Source of the DNA: Lutibacter sp.
Lineage (GTDB): Bacteria > Bacteroidota > Bacteroidia > Flavobacteriales > Flavobacteriaceae
Assembly (NCBI RefSeq): GCF_021647475.1
Contig: NZ_JAKIUR010000020.1
Coordinates: forward strand, 1 to 48,136
Length of the DNA: 48,136 nt
Direction of reading: 5' to 3'
The notes beneath the pieces are model-generated. The model saw only the letters and a list, made by a program, of their open reading frames with translations, made no database searches and was not told the origin of the DNA. Of the stretch, positions 41,211 through 48,136 are shown one piece after another. How positions within the stretch are numbered: position 1 is the stretch's first letter; every line of letters starts with the position of its first letter. The position numbers were made by a program, and so were the translations under genes.

Positions 41211-43148
41211 ATGATACACAAACTTTCAGATTGGTTACCAACTACTAATAAAGAAGTAAAACTACGAGGGTGGGATAATTTAGATGTTATTCTTTTTAGT
41301 GGAGATGCCTATGTAGATCATCCAGCGTTTGGACCAGCAGTTATAGGAAGAATTTTAGAAAGTTATGGTTTAAAAGTTGCCATTGTGCCACAACCTAGTG
41401 TACATGATAACTTGCAAGATTTTGTAAAATTGGGTAAGCCAAATTTATTTTTTGCGGTAACCGCAGGTGAAATGGATTCTATGGTTAGTAATTATACTGC
41501 AAGTAAAAAAAGACGAGATAAAGATGCTTATACACCTAATGGAGATAAAGGTTTTCGACCAGATTATGCAAGTGTAGTTTATTCAAATATTTTAAAAGAA
41601 AAATTTCCTGATGTACCAATTTTAATTGGAGGAATTGAAGCTTCACTTAGAAGAGTTACACATTATGATTATTGGAGCAATACATTAAAGCCATCAATTT
41701 TAGAAGATTCAAAAGCAGACATGTTAGTTTATGGAATGGGTGAGCAACCGTTGCATGAAATAGTACATTTATTGCAAAAAGGAGTTCCGTTTTCAAGTTT
41801 AAAAACTATAAAACAAACTTCATTTTTGGTAAAAGAATCTGAAAAAATACCAAAAAATAAACATTGGGATGATGTTACAATTCATTCACATGAAGCTTGT
41901 TTAAAGGATAAAAAAGTATTTGCATCAAATTTTAAAACTATTGAAAAAGAATCTAATAAGATACATGCAAATAGAGTTCTTCAAAAAATTGGGAATTCAA
42001 CTTTAGTAATTAATCCACCTTTTCCAACAATGACTGAAAAGGAAATTGATGCTTCTTTTGATTTACCTTTTACCAGATTACCACATCCAAAATATAATAA
42101 GCGAGGTCCAATTCCAGCTTATGAAATGATAAAATTTTCTATAAATATTCATCGTGGTTGTTTTGGTGGTTGTAGTTTTTGTACTATTTCGGCACATCAA
42201 GGTAAATTTATTGCAAGTAGAAGCAAAGCATCTATTTTAAAAGAAGTAGATAAAGTAGCAGAAATGCCCGATTTTAAAGGTTATTTATCTGATATTGGTG
42301 GACCTTCTGCAAATATGTATAAAATGAAAGGTAAAGTTCAGGAAATTTGCGATAAATGTGTTGCGCCTTCTTGTATTTCACCTATAATTTGTTATAATTT
42401 AGATACTTCACATAAACCATTAACGGAATTATATCAGGCGGTAGATAAGCATCCAAAAATTAAAAAATCATTTATTGGTAGCGGAATTAGATATGATATG
42501 TTGGTTCCAGAATTTAATAAAAAAGCAAATGCTAAAGAGTTAGATGATTATACGGTTGAAGTTTTAACAAAACATGTTTCAGGTAGGTTAAAAGTTGCTC
42601 CTGAACATACTTCAGATAATGTTTTAAAATTAATGAGAAAACCATCATTTAAATATTTTCATAAGTTTAAAGAACAGTTCGATAAAATTAATTTTAAAAA
42701 GAAATTAAATTTACAGTTAATACCTTATTTCATTTCTAGTCACCCGGCTTGTGAATTGGAAGATATGGCAAATTTAGCGGCAGAAACTAAAGATATGGGA
42801 TTTCAACTAGAACAAGTTCAGGGATTTACACCAACTCCAATGACGGTGGCTACGGTTATTTATTACAGTGGTTATCATCCATATACTTTAAAATTAGTAA
42901 AAACTCCAAAATCAAAAGTAGAAAAAGAAGAACAACATCGTTTTTTCTTTTGGTATAAAAAAGAGAATAAAAATTGGATTAAAAACACGCTTTTAAAAGT
43001 TGGTAGAAATGATTTAGTTACAAAATTGTTAGGTGCAGATAACTGGCAAAGAAATAAAAAAGTTAAGGTAAATAACACTTTTGATGAAACCGTAGTTTTT
43101 ACTTCAAGAAAAAAAAAGAAATTCAATAAAAAGAAATATAAAAAATAA
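41211..43148 (+). CDS. ygiQ: YgiQ-family radical SAM protein
   Basis: This 645-residue protein has an N-terminal UPF0313 domain (LSDWLPTTNKEVKLRGWDNLD, VDHPAFGPAVIGRILE, GGIEASLRRVTHYDYWS). The radical-SAM CxxxCxxC is Cys317-Cys321-Cys324 in IHRGCFGGCSFCTI. The C-terminal conserved YgiQ region follows (RLKVAPEHTS, MRKPSF, QVQGFTPTPMT) with a Lys-rich tail. The biochemical role is unknown. The start is the ATG at 41211; a TTG at 41202 lies inside the -7 promoter box. The gene stands alone between divergent and downstream neighbours. Confidence 0.95.
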   Translation: MIHKLSDWLPTTNKEVKLRGWDNLDVILFSGDAYVDHPAFGPAVIGRILESYGLKVAIVPQPSVHDNLQDFVKLGKPNLFFAVTAGEMDSMVSNYTASKKRRDKDAYTPNGDKGFRPDYASVVYSNILKEKFPDVPILIGGIEASLRRVTHYDYWSNTLKPSILEDSKADMLVYGMGEQPLHEIVHLLQKGVPFSSLKTIKQTSFLVKESEKIPKNKHWDDVTIHSHEACLKDKKVFASNFKTIEKESNKIHANRVLQKIGNSTLVINPPFPTMTEKEIDASFDLPFTRLPHPKYNKRGPIPAYEMIKFSINIHRGCFGGCSFCTISAHQGKFIASRSKASILKEVDKVAEMPDFKGYLSDIGGPSANMYKMKGKVQEICDKCVAPSCISPIICYNLDTSHKPLTELYQAVDKHPKIKKSFIGSGIRYDMLVPEFNKKANAKELDDYTVEVLTKHVSGRLKVAPEHTSDNVLKLMRKPSFKYFHKFKEQFDKINFKKKLNLQLIPYFISSHPACELEDMANLAAETKDMGFQLEQVQGFTPTPMTVATVIYYSGYHPYTLKLVKTPKSKVEKEEQHRFFFWYKKENKNWIKNTLLKVGRNDLVTKLLGADNWQRNKKVKVNNTFDETVVFTSRKKKKFNKKKYKK

Positions 43149-43217
43149 TAGATTTCTTCAACAAGGTCAATCATTTAAAATGCTAAATTTGATTTTAGTT
43201 TAAAATTATCCAAAAAC

Positions 43218-44819
43218 ATGAAAAAATTAGGTTTCCTTTTTTTGATTATTTCATCAACATTATTTGGTCAAAATAATGTTAAAGTTGATTTAAGTAGTCC
43301 AAATTCCACAATTTATACACATTTATATTTTTTACAACCAGACTCTTATGAACCTGAAAAAGCAGCAGCTACTATTTACGGTTATAAAGGCAAAAAGGCA
43401 GAAGATATAGCCATTAAACTTAAAAAAATATTAGATGGTAAAGGCTTAAGAGTTGATTTCACAAAAGTGCCAACTAACAAAATGTATTCGGATACTGTTA
43501 ACTATAAAATAGGGCATAAATATGTGTTATTTCCTTATCAAATGCCTGACATATACGTCGAAAAAATAGGAAAAAATTGGTATTATTCTTCAGAAACGAT
43601 TAGTAAAGTTGATAAACTTTATAATGAAGTTTTTCCTTGGTACACCGAAAAACTTCAAAATGTAATTCCGAAATTTGGGCATTATTTTTTTTTTAAAATT
43701 GAATTGTGGCAATATTTAGGATTAGTAGTATTGCTTATCATTAGTGTATTTCTTTTTTATGTATTACGTAAAATAGTTTTTTATAGTTTAAAAAAATTTC
43801 AATTTTGGATAATTCATAAATCTAATGACAGCATAAATAATGCCTTAAAAAAATTAACAAGACCTATTGTGCTATTGTTGATTAGTTGGGTAATTATAAA
43901 ATTGTTACCATCGCTCCAATTAAATTTAGATGTAAATACATTTTTATTTTTAGCGATAAACATTATGATTACTGTCTTTTGGATTTATGTTTTCTTAAAA
44001 TTAGTCCAAGTTGTAATGAGTATTTATGCTGATTTTGCGGCATCAACTCATAATAAATTAGACGACCAATTAGTACCTATTCTACATAATTTTTTAACAG
44101 GAGTAGTTATTTTCTTAGGAATTTTAAAATTACTAACCTTATTTGGTGTTGAACCAACAGCGGTAATTGCAGGTGCTTCAATTGGAGGTATTGCTGTTGC
44201 TTTAGCATCACAAGATACCGTAAAAAACTTGATTGGAACCATTATGATTTTTGTTGATAAACCGTTTCATATTGGGGATTGGATTGAAGCTGGAGAAGTT
44301 GTAGGAACTGTAGAAACTGTTGGTTTTAGAAGTACAACCGTTAGGGCTTCAGATACTTCTGTCTATCAAATTCCGAATAGTACGTTGTCTGAAATGGTTG
44401 TAAATAATAAAGGGTTAAGAACGTACAGGCGATATACCACAAATTTGGGGCTGCGTTATGATACACCTCCAGAACTTATTGAAGCATTTGTAGTAGGACT
44501 TCGAAAAATAATTGAATTGCATCCAGCAACTCGTAATGATGCTTTTAATGTTGAGTTTATAGGTTTTGGAGATTCTGCTTTATTAATATTAGTAAACTTG
44601 TATTTTATAGCACTAGATTGGAACAAAGAACAAGCTTCAAAACATAGTTTACATATTTCAATTTTAAAATTAGCTAAAGAATTGGGTGTAGAATTTGCAT
44701 TTCCTTCTTCAACAATTATGATTGAACAATTTCCAGATAAAAACAGCTTAAATCCAAAATACAATATAAATAAAAGTAGTATTGATAAAATAATTAATAA
44801 TATAAAAAAGCAAGAATAA
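43218..44819 (+). CDS. MscS-family mechanosensitive ion channel
   Basis: This 533-residue protein has a signal peptide (MKKLGFLFLIISSTLFGQ) and a periplasmic domain of about 140 residues. About four membrane helices follow. The pore helix region reads GVEPTAVIAGASIGGIAVALASQDTVKNLIGT and the cytoplasmic beta domain FHIGDWIEAGEVVGTVETVGFRSTTVRASDTSVYQIPNS. It releases osmolytes on membrane tension. The extended N-terminus makes it larger than minimal MscS (about 286 residues). It is followed after 1 bp by the M49-like peptidase gene, so the two are co-transcribed. Confidence 0.93.
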   Translation: MKKLGFLFLIISSTLFGQNNVKVDLSSPNSTIYTHLYFLQPDSYEPEKAAATIYGYKGKKAEDIAIKLKKILDGKGLRVDFTKVPTNKMYSDTVNYKIGHKYVLFPYQMPDIYVEKIGKNWYYSSETISKVDKLYNEVFPWYTEKLQNVIPKFGHYFFFKIELWQYLGLVVLLIISVFLFYVLRKIVFYSLKKFQFWIIHKSNDSINNALKKLTRPIVLLLISWVIIKLLPSLQLNLDVNTFLFLAINIMITVFWIYVFLKLVQVVMSIYADFAASTHNKLDDQLVPILHNFLTGVVIFLGILKLLTLFGVEPTAVIAGASIGGIAVALASQDTVKNLIGTIMIFVDKPFHIGDWIEAGEVVGTVETVGFRSTTVRASDTSVYQIPNSTLSEMVVNNKGLRTYRRYTTNLGLRYDTPPELIEAFVVGLRKIIELHPATRNDAFNVEFIGFGDSALLILVNLYFIALDWNKEQASKHSLHISILKLAKELGVEFAFPSSTIMIEQFPDKNSLNPKYNINKSSIDKIINNIKKQE

Positions 44820-44820
44820 T

Positions 44821-46470
44821 ATGAAAAACATCATGTACTTCATAATAATTTCAGCTTTGTTTTCTTGTAATCAAAACAAAGAAGGAAGAAAACCCAATAA
44901 ACAAGTTACTGTAAAAGAAAATATAAATGCAATGGATAAAAAACTTAATAAATATACCTCATTTAAATTAACTGCAGATGTAAGTAAATTATCGGAAAAT
45001 CAACGTAAAATGTTGCCTATTTTAATTAAAGCAGCCGATAAAATGAACGAATTGTTTTGGTATGAAGCTTATGGAAATAAAACGGCATTATTTGCTAAAA
45101 TAAAAGATGATGCTACCAAAAAATTTGCTGAAATTAATTATGGACCTTGGGATAGGCTAGATGGAAATAAATCTTTTGTTGAAGGAATCGGTGAAAAACC
45201 AAAAGGAGCAAATTACTATCCAAAGGATATGACTAAAGATGAATTTAATAAAAGCGAAGCTGAAAATAAAGCAGGTTTATACACTTTTTTAAGAAGAGAT
45301 AAAGAAGGAAAATTAGTTTCAATTCCTTATCACATTCAATTTAAAAAGCAAGTTAAGAAAGTTTCAGAATTATTAAAAAAAGCTGCTGAATTGGCGGATG
45401 ATGCTGGATTAAAAAACTACTTAAAATTAAGAGCGGAAGCTTTTTTAACGGATAATTATCAACCAAGTGATTTTGCTTGGATGGATATGAAAACAAATAC
45501 TTTGGATATCGTTATTGGTCCAATTGAAACCTATGAAGATCAGTTGTTTGGCTACAAAGCTTCACATGAAGGTTATGTTTTAGTTAAAGACCAAAAGTGG
45601 AGTAAAAAACTAGCTCATTTTATCAACTTTTTACCTGAATTGCAAAAAGGGTTACCTGTTGATGAAGCTTATAAAAAAGAAACTCCGGGAACAGATTCCG
45701 ATTTAAATGCGTATGATGTGGTTTATTACGCTGGCGATTGCAATGCCGGTAGTAAAACTATTGCTATTAACTTACCAAATGATGAACAAGTTCAATTAAA
45801 AAAAGGAACTAGAAGATTGCAATTAAAAAATGCTATGCAAGCCAAATTCGACAAAATTTTAGTTCCAATTGCAGATGTGTTAATAACCAAAAGTCAACGT
45901 AAATACATAAAATTTGATGCCTTTTTTGCAAATACTATGTTTCACGAAGTTGCTCATGGTTTAGGAATTAAAAATACCATAAATAATAAAGGTTCTGTTA
46001 GAAATGCGTTAAAAGAAAAAGCATCTGCTTTAGAAGAAGGAAAAGCAGATATTTTAGGTTTATATATGGTTGAACAGCTACACAAAAAAGGTGAATTAGG
46101 CGGTGATATGAAAGATTATATGACCACTTTTATGGCAAGTATTTTTCGTTCAGTTCGTTTTGGAGCATCTAGTGCACACGGAGTTGCAAATATGATTCGT
46201 TTTAATTTTTTTAAAGAAAAAGGAGCTTTCACCAAAAATGAAGACGGTACTTATAAAGTGAATTATGAAAAAATGGAAGGAGCTATGAAAGATTTGTCTA
46301 ATTTAATATTAACCTTGCAAGGAAATGGTGATTATGTTGGAGTTACAAAATTGGTTGATGAGAAGGGTAAAATTTCACCAGATTTACAAAAAGATTTGGA
46401 TAAGTTAAGTAATGCTAATATTCCTGTGGATGTTATTTTTGAACAGGGAGTTAAAGTTTTAGGATTATAA
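44821..46470 (+). CDS. M49 (dipeptidyl-peptidase III)-like zinc lipoprotein
   Basis: This 549-residue lipoprotein has lipobox LFSC with Cys16. M49-family landmarks are LDIVIGPIETYEDQLFGYKA, the zinc motif HEVAHGLG (His375, Glu376, His379) and the downstream EEGKAD (about 405-410). Classical DPP III uses the longer HExxxH motif (HELLGHG) and EECRAE. Here the motif is HExxH, one residue shorter. Family members often act on short peptides or are labelled Zn-dependent hydrolases. It starts 1 bp after the MscS gene and is followed by a palindromic repeat instead of a normal terminator. Confidence 0.85.
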   Translation: MKNIMYFIIISALFSCNQNKEGRKPNKQVTVKENINAMDKKLNKYTSFKLTADVSKLSENQRKMLPILIKAADKMNELFWYEAYGNKTALFAKIKDDATKKFAEINYGPWDRLDGNKSFVEGIGEKPKGANYYPKDMTKDEFNKSEAENKAGLYTFLRRDKEGKLVSIPYHIQFKKQVKKVSELLKKAAELADDAGLKNYLKLRAEAFLTDNYQPSDFAWMDMKTNTLDIVIGPIETYEDQLFGYKASHEGYVLVKDQKWSKKLAHFINFLPELQKGLPVDEAYKKETPGTDSDLNAYDVVYYAGDCNAGSKTIAINLPNDEQVQLKKGTRRLQLKNAMQAKFDKILVPIADVLITKSQRKYIKFDAFFANTMFHEVAHGLGIKNTINNKGSVRNALKEKASALEEGKADILGLYMVEQLHKKGELGGDMKDYMTTFMASIFRSVRFGASSAHGVANMIRFNFFKEKGAFTKNEDGTYKVNYEKMEGAMKDLSNLILTLQGNGDYVGVTKLVDEKGKISPDLQKDLDKLSNANIPVDVIFEQGVKVLGL

Positions 46471-46473
46471 AAT

Positions 46474-46621
46474 AAAAAAGAAACTGTTTAAAAAGTATTG
46501 AAAACCGTCATTCTGAACTTGTTTCAGAATCTTATTTAGTCATTATGAGAACCTGAAACAAGTCCGCCGGATGCTGGCAGATTCAGGTTGACAAATTTTA
46601 CTTTTTAAATAGCTTCCTTTT
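46474..46621 (+). mobile_element. About 148-bp palindromic MITE-like repeat, copy B2
   Basis: This is a second copy of the repeat at 14471-14596, inverted relative to it. The ends are AAAAAAGAAACTGTTTAAAA and the inverted form at the right (ACTTTTTAAATAGCTTCCTTT). The core AAAACCGTCATTCTGAACTT and ACCTGAAACAAG are shared. It carries two extra insertions, about 9 bp (near 46533) and about 19 bp (near 46564-46582). The second is strikingly GC-rich (CCGCCGGATGCTGGC). It lies between two convergent genes. Confidence 0.72.
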
Positions 46622-46628
46622 GAAACGA

Positions 46629-47921
46629 TTAATTTAAGTTTCGCAATTGTTTTTTAATTTTTTTAATGGCATTTTCAATTGGTTTTTCAGGCTCAATAAC
46701 ATTATAGGTTCCCCAGAAATTTGGATCACTAAAACCTGATGCTTTTTCACTCATAATTACAGAAGGACGTAAGCGTTCTCTTGGTTTAAAATATTTATTA
46801 TTTTTATTTTTATGCCAATTTGTTATGGCTAATTCACTGGTAGTCCTATAAATGGTATTAAACCATTTTTTATCCCAATTAATTTTAAAACCTAACTCAA
46901 TTCGGCTATAACCAAAATACCATTTTCCATTTTTTTCACGGTAATTTACTTGATAAGAGGTTTCTATTGGAGTAACTTTAGCATTTCTAGGTTTTTTAAC
47001 AATAAATAATCGACTAGCTTTTTCCTTATTGGTTAAATTTAAATGAAATTTTGCTGATATTAAGGCAAATGATTTAGCATCAATAAATAGTTGCCCGTAA
47101 TATAATGGAGATGTAATACGTGGTTTTTGTTTAAAATTAACAACATAAACGGGTTTATTATCTATTTTAGTTGTAGTGCCAAAAGTAAAATCATAAATAG
47201 CAAACATATCTTCAGCAAAAAAAGAATTTTGATTTTTAATAATATCAATATATAAATTACTAAAAGGACCGCCTTTTAACTTAAAAGCTACCGTATCTAA
47301 TTTTTTATAATCTGTACTTTTACGTGCTTTGTACAGTTTTAAAATATCATTTCTCTCATTGGTATAGGATTGTTTATTAATTTCTATTACTGCTTCAGAT
47401 AAAGAAACATAAGTATTCCTTTTTTTTATAGTTTCCCTATAAAACGCAGTCATATTACTCAAAAAATCAAGATAATTATTTCCTTTATTTTGTAATACTT
47501 TCTCTACTAATGATTTTGCATCTTTAAAATGAATTTTTACTTCTGATAGTTTTTCAATATAGGTTTCTAATGTTATTTTTGCATTTTTACTTGGAAGGTC
47601 TTTCAAATTTATAACCTCACTTGTATACCCTAAAAATGAAATAATAATGTTGTTATTTATATATTTTAAAGGAACTTTTAATTGATATTCTCCTTGAGTA
47701 TTAGTAACTGTACTTATATTTGTAGCAACTATGGTTAAGGTAGCAAATGCTAGCGATTTATGTGTATTACTAGCTATAACTTTACCTTTGTAAACTACAA
47801 ATTTAGTGGTGTCTTGTTGTTGAACAAGAGTATTTATTGCAAATGAATTTTGAAAAACTAGAAAAAAGATGCCTAAAAGACTTAATTTTTTCAGGACTGA
47901 TATTTTATTAAAGACTAACAT
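46629..47921 (-). CDS. Carboxypeptidase-like regulatory-domain protein
   Basis: This protein of about 430 residues has a signal peptide (SLLGIFFLVFQNSFA). The N-terminal carboxypeptidase-D regulatory-like domain reads YKGKVIASNTHKSLAFATLTIV, NTQGEYQLKVP and IISFLGYTSEVI. A longer beta-rich domain without catalytic motifs follows; it resembles proteins annotated DUF5686-like or TonB-receptor-associated in Bacteroidota. No TonB-dependent barrel is present. The start is the ATG at 47921; a TTG two codons upstream is possible. Function unknown; an envelope location is likely. Confidence 0.8.
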   Translation of the reverse strand: MLVFNKISVLKKLSLLGIFFLVFQNSFAINTLVQQQDTTKFVVYKGKVIASNTHKSLAFATLTIVATNISTVTNTQGEYQLKVPLKYINNNIIISFLGYTSEVINLKDLPSKNAKITLETYIEKLSEVKIHFKDAKSLVEKVLQNKGNNYLDFLSNMTAFYRETIKKRNTYVSLSEAVIEINKQSYTNERNDILKLYKARKSTDYKKLDTVAFKLKGGPFSNLYIDIIKNQNSFFAEDMFAIYDFTFGTTTKIDNKPVYVVNFKQKPRITSPLYYGQLFIDAKSFALISAKFHLNLTNKEKASRLFIVKKPRNAKVTPIETSYQVNYREKNGKWYFGYSRIELGFKINWDKKWFNTIYRTTSELAITNWHKNKNNKYFKPRERLRPSVIMSEKASGFSDPNFWGTYNVIEPEKPIENAIKKIKKQLRNLN

Positions 47922-47927
47922 AACCAA

Positions 47928-48136
47928 AAGAGTTTAAAACGTTATACCTAAATTTAATTACACAAGTTAATCAATTTTAAGGATAAAAAAAAGGAACTAC
48001 AATTAAGTACAGGGCAAACTCACACTTTTTCTTTGATAAAAGCTAGATAATCAGTTGATTTATAGTTGTCAAAGTTATTAATTATTTGTATATTATACTG
48101 ATAATCAATAATTTACATCAATGACATCAAGTAGTA
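47928..48136. other. Right window edge, no gene called
   Basis: This 209-bp AT-rich region holds no complete gene. An ATG at 48121 opens a plus-strand frame (MTSSS) that runs off the window, and a minus-strand frame ends at a TAA just left of it. Neither can be judged. No clear promoter consensus was found for the minus-strand gene to the left. Confidence 0.4.

Noticed and set aside
48121..48136. ATG at the right edge starting MTSSS
   Set aside because: Only five codons are visible before the window ends and no promoter match precedes it.

Overview
This window looks like chromosome from a low-GC (roughly 30 percent by eye) member of the Flavobacteriaceae (Bacteroidota). The support is: a complete gldK-gldL-gldM-gldN gliding/type IX secretion cluster; an exosortase of the flavobacterial XrtF type with its partner; a eukaryote/archaea-type prolyl-tRNA synthetase; FadL-like and OmpA-like envelope proteins and many lipoproteins; and repeated promoters of the Bacteroidota form TTG-N~20-TAnnTTTG. 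I cannot name the genus with confidence.

Layout. 1-2730 (minus): a Tyr-rich/Ser-Arg-rich lipoprotein followed by an OmpP1/FadL-type barrel. 2835-4740 (plus): proS, then tRNA-Glu and rpsT sharing one promoter and one terminator. 4808-10307 (minus): the rod-shape cluster mreB-mreC-mreD-mrdA-rodA, downstream of purH (10361-11887), which has its own strong promoter. 11952-12397: a 47-codon reading frame and the first copy of a 204-bp MITE-like element. 12410-14452: a free-methionine-sulfoxide-reductase-like GAF protein, divergent from xrtF and its associated membrane protein, then a lipoprotein with cysteine every sixth residue. 14602-19876: a nine-repeat OmpA-type protein, then an outer membrane barrel paired with a DUF3179 lipoprotein. 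20279-22212 (minus): groES-groEL. 22371-26709 (minus): miaB, a sigma-54 activator, lptE, a conserved TPR-like protein and secG. 26911-35237 (plus): topA, an arginase-fold protein with degraded metal ligands, and gldKLMN. 35301-47921: FAD oxidoreductase, DUF983, an ABC-F ATPase, a PLP enzyme, a glucosaminidase, a Spy-like protein, a YgiQ radical SAM protein, an MscS channel, an M49-like metallopeptidase and a carboxypeptidase-regulatory-domain protein.

Most of the window is conserved envelope biology: wall elongation (mre/mrd/rod), protein export (secG, gldKLMN), LPS assembly (lptE), membrane-protein sorting (xrtF) and surface lipoproteins. The accessory signals are two families of short non-coding mobile repeats. 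Each has two copies here in opposite orientation. All four copies lie just past gene 3' ends, three of them between convergent genes.

Several gene starts were decided by promoters. For purH, gldK and ygiQ the most upstream TTG start codon falls inside a -33 or -7 promoter element, so the downstream ATG is used. proS is a weaker case of the same kind. I found no complete transposase, CRISPR array, prophage or rRNA. The best candidates for new biology are the XrtF pair (substrates unknown to me), the period-6 cysteine lipoprotein beside it, the pseudo-arginase beside gldK, the Tyr-rich/RS-rich lipoprotein, and the DUF3179-barrel pair.
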